Shown: positions 45,207 to 54,729, counted from the stretch's first letter. The stretch is 61,958 nucleotides of DNA from Oligoflexia bacterium (GCA_903895855.1 CAITVN010000094.1:1-61958); one strand, 5' to 3'. Notes: generated by a model not told the origin, from the sequence alone. Numbers and translations: made by a program.

Positions 45207-46311
45207 TGAAATGAACCTCGTGGTGTCGTGGCCCTGATACGGTTTTTTTAAAGCGATCGATCAGCGGAACGAGTAGTCGTTTAGGAATGACCAGGCACCC
45301 CATCGCAAAAAAATAGAATTTGGGATCGATGAAATTTTTCGGTCGATACTTAAGTAAGAGTTTGATTTCTCTGGTCAGCGTACCGGGGTTACCAAAATTC
45401 TTGATTTGAAGCAGTCCGATGTGGTTGCTTGCGATGTGAGAGATTCCCCATTCTCGCTGTCTTGAGTATTCGACGCCTTTAAATACGGATTTAAACATAT
45501 TTACCCAAGACTCAGTCGGCGAGAGGTCATAAATCGATGAAACTGACCTGGTCTGGCTATCTTCAATACCCACGGCGACGGTATAGTCTTTGAGAAAAAC
45601 GCATTTGTGTTTTCGAAAAATTCCGGCAAAAGGGTAAATGTGAGCCGGAAAACACTCTTCATGAAACGGCACTTCAATGAATTGTCGCCGATAAGCAAGA
45701 CCAGAAAGTTGACCCACCGATTCGAATACTTTGTTAAAGAGGTACTCTGATTCGTGCGAATTGAAAATGAGATCACGCGTGGCGTCTGGTGGGGTAACCA
45801 CTCGCACGGGTGTTTTGATGTCGTGATTCATGAACCAGAAATAGGGCCGGGTCACAACGCCCACATCGTCGTCTAACAAAAAAGCGTCATGGGTTTTGGC
45901 TAGCGAATCGTTTGAGAGCACATCATCTTGAGCCATCAAGAAAATAATGTCGCCCGTTGCCTTTGCCACGAGTCGTTGAAGGTTGACGGCGTACCCTAAG
46001 TTCGTTTCATTTTTGAAATGTTTAAGCCGTGGGTCGTTATAAGACTCGATCAATCGCCTCGTGTTTTCGATCTCTTCTTTTAACTCGGGTAACCCTGGTA
46101 ATTCTGGCGGATTGTCATCGCCAAAAAGAATTTCGTGAAAGGGAAAGCCTTGCTTTAAGATACTATCAATCGATTTTTTTAAAATCCTCGACCCTTTGTA
46201 CACGGGAACACAGATGCTCACCGAGTACTGAGAGTACTGGGAGTACTGGGGGTGTCGAGGAGCGGCAGTTTGTGGGTCGATTGAAGCGGACATGAAACAA
46301 GTAAATCCCAT
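45199..46311 (-). CDS. Glycosyltransferase family 2
   Basis: 370 residues with the GT-A fold: VSICVPVYKGSRILKKSIDS, IDSILKQGFPFHEILFGDDN in place of the usual DDGS, and IIFLMAQDDVLSND, the DxD-like metal site. The C-terminus has RPKNFIDPKFYFFAMGCLVI, a membrane-touching helix. The N-terminus contains an unusual short tandem QYSQYSQYS from a 9-bp DNA repeat (about 46217-46250). A second ATG seven codons in is possible. It follows the flippase by 35 bases and overlaps the methyltransferase by 8. Confidence 0.85.
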   Translation of the reverse strand: MGFTCFMSASIDPQTAAPRHPQYSQYSQYSVSICVPVYKGSRILKKSIDSILKQGFPFHEILFGDDNPPELPGLPELKEEIENTRRLIESYNDPRLKHFKNETNLGYAVNLQRLVAKATGDIIFLMAQDDVLSNDSLAKTHDAFLLDDDVGVVTRPYFWFMNHDIKTPVRVVTPPDATRDLIFNSHESEYLFNKVFESVGQLSGLAYRRQFIEVPFHEECFPAHIYPFAGIFRKHKCVFLKDYTVAVGIEDSQTRSVSSIYDLSPTESWVNMFKSVFKGVEYSRQREWGISHIASNHIGLLQIKNFGNPGTLTREIKLLLKYRPKNFIDPKFYFFAMGCLVIPKRLLVPLIDRFKKTVSGPRHHEVHFNE

Positions 46312-46346
46312 TAAGTCGGTTCAAAAGCAATCAGTTTGGGAGGCGC

Positions 46347-47615
46347 TCACGCATCGGTTTTTCTTATTCTCAAACGCCAAAGCGCCAATCCAAAGAGAAC
46401 GCAAAAGCTTAGGAGATTTGAAAAAAAGAAAATCCGGACTAGGTCTTCAGGGGCCTGTGGAGGGCTCACTTTGACCCAAATTAAAAGCGAAGCAATGCCG
46501 GCCCCAAGTCCAGCCAAGTAAGATTGACTGCGGCGGGCAAATAATGAAGCAGCGACAATTTGAATGAGGGTCGATAAGCTTGCAACGAGGCCCACTTTCG
46601 GCAGCAGGCTAGCGCCTGCCAAGTACTGACCGCCCAATAGGGTATTTAAAAAAAACGTCGGAAACAGGGCGGTCAAAATGACAAATGACCCAGAAACAGT
46701 CGCGGCGAGTAGTAAGGTTTGAACGAGTACCTTGAACGCGCTCTTCTCGTTGGGCGCTTTGGCGGCTTCAGGCAGTAGCAGACTGATGAGCATGAGCGGT
46801 AAAAAGGCGGCGATTCGAGCGATGACGGTGACGCCCGAGTACATACCTGCGGTGTCAGCGCTCAGGTAGGCTTTTGCCCAGACGACGTCAAGTTGGGTGA
46901 GTAGGTTAATCGCAATAAATTGAAGCAAAATGGGCGCACCTTGAATAACCAATGGCGATTTTTGAACGATCGTTTTCGACGCGGCTTCATTCGCTGGGAG
47001 AGCGACCTCAGGACGATGTGACTTGAGCCTAAAGTCGACTCGCTTTTTCAAGAAATAGGTGGCCACCCCTGTGCCCAAGGTAATCGCCGCTAACGCGCCG
47101 AAGTGCCTGAGCTGAAGTAGGCCAACCAAAAGCAACGTGAATGCGAGGCGAAAGGCGTACGCCGCCGCAGTGTAACTGGTGGTTCGCACGTATTCAAATA
47201 GCCCATTAAGAGCGCCTGCGTAGAGGCCAAAGAAGTAAGTTGCTACGACGGCCGAACTGTAAATAAGGAGTGCTGTGCCGGTTTCGAGGTGAAGGTAATC
47301 GGTGAGTAGGGGAGTGAAGAGCCACAATCCACCCGTGGTGATGAGGGTTGAAATCCAGGTAAAGCGGGTCAGTGCTCGAAGCTGTGTTGCTTGTTCGAGG
47401 GGTGACCCACCCAGTTCAGCGATGTTTCGAGCGGTCAGCGTCTGAATGAGGTTAAAGAGCGATAGCACAATGGTGCCCAGCGCATTGATGGCGTTAAAGG
47501 TTCCAAAATCAGAAGTGCTTAACGTGTGGCCCAAATAGATTTGAACTAAATAGGTCGCCAGACTCGCAAAATTTGAGAGAAATAAAATGAGCAATTGTGA
47601 GCGTAGCAGTGTCGT
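46347..47615 (-). CDS. Polysaccharide/oligosaccharide flippase (MOP superfamily)
   Basis: 422 residues from ATG 47615 with about twelve to thirteen hydrophobic helices, of the Wzx/PST (MOP) type: N-terminal LATYLVQIYLGHTLSTSDFG and a central loop before AALAAITLG. Members move lipid-linked sugars from the cytoplasmic to the periplasmic face. The annotated longer frame (to 47687) would start inside the 338-bp palindrome, hence 47615 is preferred, although the ribosome site there is weak. Part of the minus-strand glycan operon with GT2, methyltransferases and the large membrane protein. Confidence 0.8.
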   Translation of the reverse strand, partial: TTLLRSQLLILFLSNFASLATYLVQIYLGHTLSTSDFGTFNAINALGTIVLSLFNLIQTLTARNIAELGGSPLEQATQLRALTRFTWISTLITTGGLWLFTPLLTDYLHLETGTALLIYSSAVVATYFFGLYAGALNGLFEYVRTTSYTAAAYAFRLAFTLLLVGLLQLRHFGALAAITLGTGVATYFLKKRVDFRLKSHRPEVALPANEAASKTIVQKSPLVIQGAPILLQFIAINLLTQLDVVWAKAYLSADTAGMYSGVTVIARIAAFLPLMLISLLLPEAAKAPNEKSAFKVLVQTLLLAATVSGSFVILTALFPTFFLNTLLGGQYLAGASLLPKVGLVASLSTLIQIVAASLFARRSQSYLAGLGAGIASLLIWVKVSPPQAPEDLVRIFFFSNLLSFCVLFGLALWRLRIRKTDA

Positions 47616-47676
47616 CATTGAGTAATAAAAATATAAATGAGTTTTTGAGAAAAAGACAGCGGTAGTCTCGCCGTGT

Positions 47677-48014
47677 CTAGTCTCCACTCAGAATTTCAAT
47701 TCAGTCAGCTTTCGAATTTGTGGGAATTTGTAGGAATTTGTAGGAATTTGTAAAAAGACATTCCGCAGCCACAGTATCGGCGGCTGTATTTTTTAAGAAG
47801 TGAGCTTGGCTATCACTCCATTTTTGCTCCCCAAACTTCATGTTTTCTTGCTTTCGGCATCCATGCCTTGCAAGAGTCGTAAAAATGGAGTGATATCCAA
47901 GCTCACTTCTTAAAAAATAGACGCAGAGTCAAAGGCGAGGACGTCTTTTTATAAATTCCTACAAATTCCTACAAATTCGAAAGCTGACTGAGTTGAAATT
48001 CTGAGTCGAAACTA
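47677..48014. repeat. 338-bp nested palindrome (MITE-like or structured RNA)
   Basis: The outer arms are 47677-47759 and 47944-48014: CTAGTCTCCACTCAGAATTT pairs with a mirror copy with few mismatches, then 10-bp units GGAATTTGTA occur (about four on the left, three on the right). The inner arms 47787-47825 and 47881-47919 (TTTTTTAAGAAGTGAGCTTG and its complement) match at 38 of 39 bases. The 55-nt loop holds CTTGC/GCAAG and GGCAT-CC-ATGCC. CTAG flanks both ends, the right one overlapping the TAG stop of the upstream gene. No ORF lies inside. Confidence 0.85.
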
Positions 48015-50306
48015 GGATCCGTTTTCAGTCACTGATTGGGTGTCTAAAATCCAACGACTGGGCGTGGGTACGGGATCTTTGAGCCTGAGTTTTGAAACGT
48101 TCTGAAGAGGCTCGATGTCGCTACTGATATCTGAGTAAAGCCTCAATTCAAAAATGTCTTTAGGCTGAGATTCAAATTTCAAGGTCACCTGCCACTGTGG
48201 AAAATTCGGGTGGGCAGCAACACCCTCGCGAATAACGGCACCTGTCGATTGATTTCTTAACTCAAAATGCAGTTCCGGATTGAGTGGAGCGCCTAGTGAA
48301 TGGTCGTATCCACCGGCTAGAATCCAGGTGAGTTTCTTGGGCTTTTCAAAGCCCGGCAATTCGGGGTGATCGAGGAGTGCTAAAAAATTTCGGGTGATTC
48401 GATCGGCAGGTCTGAAAACTCGAGGCGGGACGAGCCCTTTTACAATAAATGGCTTAAACTCATGTTCGTACAAGAAGTGTGACGCAAAAAGTGCCGGTGC
48501 CACGTTAAAGTTTTCTGGCTTTTCAGAGTCACGCGCCTCGTATGCAATGATTCCTTTTTCTGAAGGTAATTTTTTGAAGCAGCGTGAAGCCTCGAGGGCC
48601 GCACGGTAAAACGGGGCGGCTACGTCAACCACTAAGTAGCGTATTCCGTGACTTGCCAGCTCACAGGCCAGCGACTCGTTCCAATCTTTGGTTCGGTTTG
48701 AGAGTTTTGTCAGCTCGTGTGCAAATCGGGTATTACTAGGAGCTCGATACTCGGCGTTAAGTACCGGCATGCCGTGTCCGAGACGTAAAAAGCGAAAAAT
48801 GTAAAATGATTCTGGCGTGTCATTGGCCGGCGAATCGAATGGCAAATGCATGAGCCAGCCTTGGGGCTTATTCGCGAAAGTTTCTTTGATCGCTTCAGTG
48901 CTCGGTAGTTGATACCGTTTAAACTCAGAAAAGCCACGACCCACTTTGATGTCAGCAACAAAAAACACCCCGAAAACCAAGGCCATTGTGCCCATTTGTC
49001 GATAGAGTTTATTCTTGACTGAGTAGCTGAACCATTGGGTGAGTAAAACGCCAAAGATCAAAAACGCCGCGAGGTGAAAGAAATTGAGCGCACGGTATCC
49101 CACTCGAAACATGGGGGCGACTTTGAACGTGAACGGAACCAGCGAGAAAAAATATTTCTCTGGCCGCAGTCCGAAAGCGAAAAGTACCAGCCCGGCAACG
49201 AGAATGGGGAAAATGAGAGAACGCCGAACACGTAGCCAGCGTTCACCTTTTGGCATGGCCTTGACGAGTGTCACTCCGCAAAATAGCGAGATCAGCGGAA
49301 GCATCAATCCCAATCTAAAAGTCTGCTCGACGGTTCCTTTTCTTGAAATGTCAGGCAATGAAAGGGCTTTGAGCCAAGGGTGGCTCGTCATGAGAATTTG
49401 GGTCCAAGGGTGAAGTGACCAGAATGAAAAGTCGAGTGCAGCCTGGCGGTAAGGGTCTGACGGAGTGAACCCGAAAGGCGGTGGCGAAAAATGATCTGAT
49501 ATCATCGATGGAAAAAGTAACCAAAATAGAGCGACAAAGATCGCTAAAGACGTAGCAATTGCGAGAACGAGGCGAGAGAGCTGAAAATCTGAATTTTGGT
49601 AGGGCTTTGATTGAATGAATGACACGATTAAAACAACGAGTGCGAACCATGCAGCGAAGTAACCAATGTATTCGGTGTGTGCGAGGCCAAGAACCGTAAA
49701 AACCGCAGTTGAAGCAATTCGCTTTAGCGTGGGGTTCTTGCCGGCGCGCAGTGCGCAGACTGTGGCTAACATTGGCCAAAAAAGTGAGATGAGGCCCAGG
49801 TGTCCGGCCATACGCATTGGGAAGTGGTCAGAGTTCAGATAGAAGTAGGTGAGGGCAGCCGCGACCAAAGCGTTGACTTTGAGTTCACGGCACAAAAACA
49901 CGAACCCAATACCCGAAAGAACAACGGAAGCATAAGCGAGCCAGTCAAAGAGGTGTCTGGGGTCGACGAATTGGCCGAAAGCAACTAATAGAAAACGCCA
50001 ATACGGATTGGTGGGCCAAGCGTTGAGTGCGCCCATGAGCAATGACTGAGGCACAAAACGGTCGCGAAATAATTCAATCCAGGGCCGAGTTTTCAACTCA
50101 TCGATCAAGATGCCGTAATTTGAAATGGTGCCGATTCCGTCGCCACGGTCAGCAAAACTGAGGTTGATGTCAATGAGTGTGCGGGCGCAGTACCAGGTGA
50201 AGGCGATGAACACCGGAAGCGTAAAACAGAAATACCATTTCCAAGAGCTAGGGTTTTTCTTGAAATCAATTATCGCACTTCTAAAAAATTTTTGTAGGGC
50301 ACACAT
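48012..50306 (-). CDS. Large polytopic membrane protein, GT-C-like
   Basis: 764 residues: about eleven to twelve hydrophobic helices in the first 480 residues, then a periplasmic domain (about 490-764) with beta segments (HLPFDSPANDTPESFYIFRF, IRYLVVDVAAPFY). The pattern of a membrane core with an N-terminal aspartate-containing loop (SFADRGDGIGTIS) resembles lipid-linked glycosyltransferase GT-C proteins or YfhO-like proteins; no exact family was identified. Its stop codon sits in the end of the palindrome and it follows a methyltransferase by 9 bases in the same operon, so a glycan function is plausible. Confidence 0.75.
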   Translation of the reverse strand: MCALQKFFRSAIIDFKKNPSSWKWYFCFTLPVFIAFTWYCARTLIDINLSFADRGDGIGTISNYGILIDELKTRPWIELFRDRFVPQSLLMGALNAWPTNPYWRFLLVAFGQFVDPRHLFDWLAYASVVLSGIGFVFLCRELKVNALVAAALTYFYLNSDHFPMRMAGHLGLISLFWPMLATVCALRAGKNPTLKRIASTAVFTVLGLAHTEYIGYFAAWFALVVLIVSFIQSKPYQNSDFQLSRLVLAIATSLAIFVALFWLLFPSMISDHFSPPPFGFTPSDPYRQAALDFSFWSLHPWTQILMTSHPWLKALSLPDISRKGTVEQTFRLGLMLPLISLFCGVTLVKAMPKGERWLRVRRSLIFPILVAGLVLFAFGLRPEKYFFSLVPFTFKVAPMFRVGYRALNFFHLAAFLIFGVLLTQWFSYSVKNKLYRQMGTMALVFGVFFVADIKVGRGFSEFKRYQLPSTEAIKETFANKPQGWLMHLPFDSPANDTPESFYIFRFLRLGHGMPVLNAEYRAPSNTRFAHELTKLSNRTKDWNESLACELASHGIRYLVVDVAAPFYRAALEASRCFKKLPSEKGIIAYEARDSEKPENFNVAPALFASHFLYEHEFKPFIVKGLVPPRVFRPADRITRNFLALLDHPELPGFEKPKKLTWILAGGYDHSLGAPLNPELHFELRNQSTGAVIREGVAAHPNFPQWQVTLKFESQPKDIFELRLYSDISSDIEPLQNVSKLRLKDPVPTPSRWILDTQSVTENGS

Positions 50307-50315
50307 TTTGTTTAG

Positions 50316-51113
50316 CTACTCTTTGACAGCCTTTATGTCGAAAGTGGGGCAGATCAAATGCGCAGCAGGAGTTGCCAAAGTCAATCGTAGGAGTGCGTAC
50401 AGGACTCGAAGACCGGTAGGGTTTCGAATCGACGTCCAGTGAATCAAGTCGCTGGGGGACTGTGGATAAATGTAATCGGCAAATTCTAATCGAAACCCAC
50501 GGTTTCTTATTTTCTTTGCAAGACCAGGTAGGCTCTGAAAGTTAATGTGCAATTTTTCATGGTCTGAAATAATAATGGGTTGACGTAGCAAGTGCTTTCG
50601 AAAAAATCGGAAACAAGGCATCGTTATTTTTTGAAAAAAATAATTATCGGTATGAACAATCAAAGTGCCATTTTTTGCAGTTTGTTTTGCTATCTGGTCG
50701 AGTGTCTCTAGTACTACCGACTCAGGAATGTGCTCTACGACATCTAAGAAAAAAATTTTCGTGAAACTTTGAGAATTAAAATGCAAATCAGGTAGTCCAG
50801 CTTGAGCTACGTGTATATCAGTAGCTCCTATTTTTGCTATGGTGCTTTGAATGATCTCAATGGCTGCAGTTGCGTAGTCAGTGCCGTAAACTTCTGCGCC
50901 CTCTTTTTTTGCGCTAAAAAGGAGCTCACCTCGGCCACACCCGATATCTAGAACTCGATCAGTTTTCGTAATTGCAGCCCGATCGTAGCAGCGCTTTAGA
51001 GCGCCCCCTAATTTGAAGCCATCTTCGGTAAACCGGTCATATCCTGCGCAGGCGTTCAAGAAATATTCCTTCGTGTATTCTGATTCGGGAACTACTTTCG
51101 AATGGTCTGCCAT
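50316..51113 (-). CDS. SAM-dependent methyltransferase
   Basis: 265 residues. Motif I RVLDIGCGRGELLFSAKKEG, post-I EVYGTDYATAAIEI, IFFLDVVEHIPESVVLETL and NGTLIVHTDN. It is the first gene of the minus-strand glycan operon, with a good promoter upstream (51168-51196). The acceptor is unknown. The next gene starts 9 bases after its stop. Confidence 0.85.
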   Translation of the reverse strand: MADHSKVVPESEYTKEYFLNACAGYDRFTEDGFKLGGALKRCYDRAAITKTDRVLDIGCGRGELLFSAKKEGAEVYGTDYATAAIEIIQSTIAKIGATDIHVAQAGLPDLHFNSQSFTKIFFLDVVEHIPESVVLETLDQIAKQTAKNGTLIVHTDNYFFQKITMPCFRFFRKHLLRQPIIISDHEKLHINFQSLPGLAKKIRNRGFRLEFADYIYPQSPSDLIHWTSIRNPTGLRVLYALLRLTLATPAAHLICPTFDIKAVKE

Positions 51114-51167
51114 AGGTTACTCACGTCTCTCTTTAATTGCGTAAGGTTTTTGATAGGTGAACGATTA

Positions 51168-51196
51168 CTAGTATTGAACTGCTGAAGAGTCGTCAA
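51168..51196 (-). promoter_or_regulatory. Putative promoter of the glycan operon
   Basis: On the minus strand: TTGACG, 17 bases, TACTAG, about 55 bases before the methyltransferase ATG. Good match to sigma-70 type. Confidence 0.55.
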
Positions 51197-51247
51197 CTCA
51201 AAAATAGGAGTGAGAGACACCGTCGTTTTTAGCAAGTTTGAGTACAG

Positions 51248-52219
51248 TTAGTTGGTAATCGGCAAAACGTCTAAGTCTTTTTTTCGAATGTTCTTGATGG
51301 AGTCGGGAATCGCCTGCAAAATGGCCTCACCGAGAGCCTCGATCAGTTCTTTTTTGTGGTGTTCGCGGCGATGAACTAGTCCGATTTCTCGCGACGGAAT
51401 GGGTCGGTCAAACGGCACGGTTGTCGAATTTCCCTGAATAAGTTCTGCCGCCATGGCCGGCAGTAAGGTGTAGCCACCATACTGATCGACGAGGGCCTTC
51501 AGGGTTTCAAGGTTTCCACTTTCGAATTCAAATTTTCTTTTTTGTGTACCCATTTTTTGATTTTTTAGGCTGCAGACATCGAGCATCTGATGGCGAAGGC
51601 AATGACCTTCGCCCAGCAACCAGAGGTCATCGCCTTTTAAAAGTGAGTACTTCACTCGCTTGAAAGATGCTAGTTCGTGGCTTTTTTGGCAAAGTACCGA
51701 AAAGGGTTCGTAGTACAAGGGAAACTCGAAAACCTGCGGCAGTTTGAGCGGGGTCGCAAGAATTCCGACATCGATGTCATCAACGCCTAGAGTTTCAATG
51801 ATGCGGTGGGTTTGAAGTTCAAGGATGGTGAGCTCAATGCCTGAAAACGATTTTTCGAGGGTAGGTAATAGTTTCGGCAACAAATACGGTGCGATCGTCG
51901 GAATCACCCCAACTCTGAGTTTGCCTTCGGTCGCCAGGCCGCTCAGTCCTTGAGCGATGATCGATTCGATTTTCTTGGCCTCAAAGAGAATGGCCTGAAT
52001 TTGACCGATCAATTTTTGGCCGATGTCGGTGGTTAAGATGGGTTTTTTGGATCGGTCGAAAATGACAATGCCCAAATTTGCCTCGAATTTCTGAATCTGC
52101 ATGCTCAGCGTCGGTTGGGTGATTTGGCATTCTTTGGCCGCTTTTGCAAAATGTCCAAATTTGTAGACGGCCATGACGTATTCTAATTGGGTAAGCGAGT
52201 AGTTCATTCGTGAAAGCAT
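51248..52219 (-). CDS. oxyR: LysR-type peroxide regulator OxyR
   Basis: 323 residues. N-terminal winged HTH (YSLTQLEYVMAVYKFGHFAK ... ITQPTLSMQIQKFEANLG) and a substrate-binding domain with the two redox cysteines nine residues apart: GEGHCLRHQMLDVC, C207 and C216, as C199/C208 in E. coli OxyR. It senses hydrogen peroxide by disulfide formation and activates antioxidant genes. It is divergent from ahpC, with an OxyR-type site in the shared intergenic region. An ATG at codon 5 is an alternative start; GAGGAG lies 12 bases ahead of the first. Confidence 0.9.
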   Translation of the reverse strand: MLSRMNYSLTQLEYVMAVYKFGHFAKAAKECQITQPTLSMQIQKFEANLGIVIFDRSKKPILTTDIGQKLIGQIQAILFEAKKIESIIAQGLSGLATEGKLRVGVIPTIAPYLLPKLLPTLEKSFSGIELTILELQTHRIIETLGVDDIDVGILATPLKLPQVFEFPLYYEPFSVLCQKSHELASFKRVKYSLLKGDDLWLLGEGHCLRHQMLDVCSLKNQKMGTQKRKFEFESGNLETLKALVDQYGGYTLLPAMAAELIQGNSTTVPFDRPIPSREIGLVHRREHHKKELIEALGEAILQAIPDSIKNIRKKDLDVLPITN

Positions 52220-52259
52220 GGGGTTAACGGGCTCCTCGGTCGTGGGTCTTCTTGGTTTG

Positions 52260-52295
52260 ATAGATAGAATCTATCGTTTTATAGTTATAATCGAT
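52260..52295. promoter_or_regulatory. OxyR-type operator between oxyR and ahpC
   Basis: ATAGATAGAATCTAT (ATAG-N7-CTAT) followed after 6 bases by ATAG-TTATAAT-CGAT, close to the OxyR pattern ATAG-N7-CTAT-N7-ATAG-N7-CTAT. A T/A-rich -10-like TATAAAAT follows toward ahpC. Confidence 0.7.
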
Positions 52296-52384
52296 TTTAT
52301 AAAATAGATCAAATCAAGTAGTGTGAGATTAAGAAAGCGGTTAAGAAATAACCACTACAAGAACCTCTAAAGGAGAGACAACAC

Positions 52385-52951
52385 ATGAATACATTAATCA
52401 ATACGAAAGTGCCTGAATTCAAAGTTCAAGCTTACCAAAATGAAGCATTTAAAACAGTCACTCAAAATGACCTCGTCGGCAAGTGGTCGATTTTCTTTTT
52501 CTACCCAGCTGACTTTACCTTTGTTTGCCCAACAGAACTCGGTGACATGGCCGATAAATACGAAGCTTTTAAGAAAATGGGAGTCGAAGTTTATTCGATT
52601 AGCACCGACACTCATTTCGTGCACAAAGCTTGGCACGATGCTTCTGAGACCATCAAAAAAATTCAGTACCCAATGCTTGCTGACCCAACCGGCACTTTGA
52701 CTCGCGCTTTTGGAGTGCACATTGAAGAAGCTGGCCTTGCTTATCGCGGCACCTTCTTGATCAATCCAGAAGGCATGATCAAGATTGCCGAAGTGAACGA
52801 TAACGGAATCGGCAGAAATGCTGACGAAATTATGCGAAAAGTTCAAGCCGCTCAATTCATCGCTAGTAACCCAAGCGAAGTTTGCCCAGCTAAATGGCAA
52901 CCAGGCGCAAAAACATTGAAGCCAGGACTGAACTTGGTTGGAAAAATCTAA
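52385..52951 (+). CDS. ahpC: Alkyl hydroperoxide reductase subunit C (peroxiredoxin)
   Basis: 188 residues, normal length for a 2-Cys peroxiredoxin. Peroxidatic Cys48 in PADFTFVCPTE, resolving Cys167 in SNPSEVCPAKW, with the conserved Thr/Arg (RAFGVHIEEAGLAYRGTFLI). It reduces H2O2 and organic peroxides and is reduced by AhpF. AGGAGAG lies 7 bases before ATG. It is divergent from oxyR, and a terminator-like stem at 53010-53060 follows. Confidence 0.97.
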   Translation: MNTLINTKVPEFKVQAYQNEAFKTVTQNDLVGKWSIFFFYPADFTFVCPTELGDMADKYEAFKKMGVEVYSISTDTHFVHKAWHDASETIKKIQYPMLADPTGTLTRAFGVHIEEAGLAYRGTFLINPEGMIKIAEVNDNGIGRNADEIMRKVQAAQFIASNPSEVCPAKWQPGAKTLKPGLNLVGKI

Positions 52952-53009
52952 ACCAGGTTTACACTAGCCTTCGCTCTGTTTAGGGCTAGGTTTAGGTGAG
53001 TTTTAAAAG

Positions 53010-53060
53010 CGAGCTCCTTGAGTACACTGTTTTTTGGTGTGGTTGAGGGGCTCGTTTTGT
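53010..53060 (+). terminator. Terminator-like stem after ahpC
   Basis: CGAGC...GCTCG with an additional inner ACAC/GTGT pairing, followed by TTTTG. It could partly limit ahpC readthrough into ahpF. Confidence 0.5.
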
Positions 53061-53151
53061 CTGAGGCATAGCCACGGCAAGTGAATCTTAGTTTTAATCG
53101 TTCGCACCTTGCTCATCAGTAGTTTGATAACCGAATCTAGGAGAAAAGCCC

Positions 53152-54729
53152 ATGTTAGACCAAGACCTCAAAGATCAATTGAAAGAAGTTTTCGCTCAAC
53201 TCGAATCTGTCGTTGAACTGGTTCATGACGAGAGCGCGCATTCGAGTCAAAGCGAACTGATGGAGATGTTGAATGGGTTAACTGAAACGTCGACCAAGAT
53301 TAGTGTGAGGTCATCAGGTGTCAGGGCGACAAATCCTCAATTTAAAGTTTTTTATAAAAGCCGTTTCACCGGAATTCAATTCACGGGAATTCCAGGCGGA
53401 CACGAGTTTAGTTCACTCGTCGTCGCTATTCTCAATACTGATGGCAAAGGTAAGATGCCAGACACTTCGCTAGCCGCGCGAATTCGGCGAATCAAAGGCC
53501 CGGTTAGGTTGCGTACGGTGATTTCACTGACTTGCGAGAATTGCCCTGATGTCGTGCAAGCGCTCAATCAAATGGCCCTCGTTCATGGCGATTTTCAACA
53601 CGAAATGGTCGACGGTGCGTTCATTCAAGATGAAGTGGCTGGGCTCGGCATTCAAGGGGTGCCTAGCGTACTCGTCGGCACAAAATTACTGCACTCAGGC
53701 AAGGCTCAACTGATTGATTTGATCGCTAAATGCGAAGCCCAGTTTGGAGTCGACGCCGGTGAAGTCACGCCCAGTCACCTGGGGCGATTCGATGTGGTGG
53801 TGCTGGGGGCGGGGCCCGCGGGCGCTTCTGCTGCCATCTATACAGCGAGAAAAGGTTTGAAAACGGCCATCATTGCTGAACGCTTTGGTGGGCAAGTGCA
53901 AGACACCAAGGGTATCGAAAATTTAATTTCGACCGTTTACACCGAAGGCCCAGAGCTCGCGGCGGCGCTTCGCAAGCACGTTGGGGCCTATCCTGTTTCG
54001 GTATACGAACACCGAAGGGTGGCAAAAATTGAAGGCATGCCTGAAGCCGGCCAAACTTTGGCTCAAGAGTCGGCAAGATTCAAGCTGTCGCTCGAAGGCG
54101 GCGAGGTCATTGAGGCCAGTTCTGTGATTGTGACGACCGGTGCGAAATGGCGCGAGCTTGGCATACCGGGCGAGAAAGAATACCTAGGGCGAGGCGTGGC
54201 GTTCTGCCCACACTGTGATGGGCCATTTTACAAAGGTAAGAAGGTGGCAGTCATCGGAGGAGGTAACTCGGGCGTTGAGGCAGCTATTGATTTAGCGGGT
54301 ATCGTGAAGGAAATCGTTTTATTTGAGTTTCAGCCAGAGTTGAAAGCAGATAAGGTTTTGGTTGATAAACTGAAGTCGTTGCCAAACACCTCGATTGTCA
54401 CCAATGCCAGAACCTCAAAAGTGGTGGGAGACGATACGAAGGTATCTGCCCTTGAGTTCGAGAACCGGTCAAACGGTCAGATCGTAACCGAAACCCTCGA
54501 CGGTGTTTTTGTTCAAATCGGTTTGATTCCGAATAGTACGTTCTTAAAGGGTGTCGTCGAACTGACCAAATTTGGCGAGGTTATCGTCGATGCCAAGGGT
54601 CGAACCTCGGTCAAAGGCATTTATGCTGCCGGTGACGTGACGACGACCCCTTATAAGCAAATTGTCATTGCGATGGGAGAGGGCGCAAAGGCTGCATTGG
54701 CCTGCTTTGAAGACCGAACTTACGGTTAA
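53152..54729 (+). CDS. ahpF: Alkyl hydroperoxide reductase subunit F
   Basis: 525 residues, normal length. Two N-terminal thioredoxin-like folds with the redox pair CENC (C128, C131), then the thioredoxin reductase-like part: FAD site VVVLGAGPAGASAAIYTARK, the CPHC pair in VAFCPHCDGPFYKGKK, and the NADH site VAVIGGGNSGVEAA. It passes electrons from NADH to AhpC. The stretch GIYAAGDVTTTPYKQIVIAM is the second FAD motif. GGAGAA precedes ATG. It follows ahpC and is probably under OxyR control too. Confidence 0.97.
   Translation: MLDQDLKDQLKEVFAQLESVVELVHDESAHSSQSELMEMLNGLTETSTKISVRSSGVRATNPQFKVFYKSRFTGIQFTGIPGGHEFSSLVVAILNTDGKGKMPDTSLAARIRRIKGPVRLRTVISLTCENCPDVVQALNQMALVHGDFQHEMVDGAFIQDEVAGLGIQGVPSVLVGTKLLHSGKAQLIDLIAKCEAQFGVDAGEVTPSHLGRFDVVVLGAGPAGASAAIYTARKGLKTAIIAERFGGQVQDTKGIENLISTVYTEGPELAAALRKHVGAYPVSVYEHRRVAKIEGMPEAGQTLAQESARFKLSLEGGEVIEASSVIVTTGAKWRELGIPGEKEYLGRGVAFCPHCDGPFYKGKKVAVIGGGNSGVEAAIDLAGIVKEIVLFEFQPELKADKVLVDKLKSLPNTSIVTNARTSKVVGDDTKVSALEFENRSNGQIVTETLDGVFVQIGLIPNSTFLKGVVELTKFGEVIVDAKGRTSVKGIYAAGDVTTTPYKQIVIAMGEGAKAALACFEDRTYG

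Noticed and set aside
47677..48014. Retron msr-msd RNA
   Set aside because: The structure is rich enough, but no reverse transcriptase gene lies beside it; the only RT in the window is the broken group II type at 8.1-8.5 kb.
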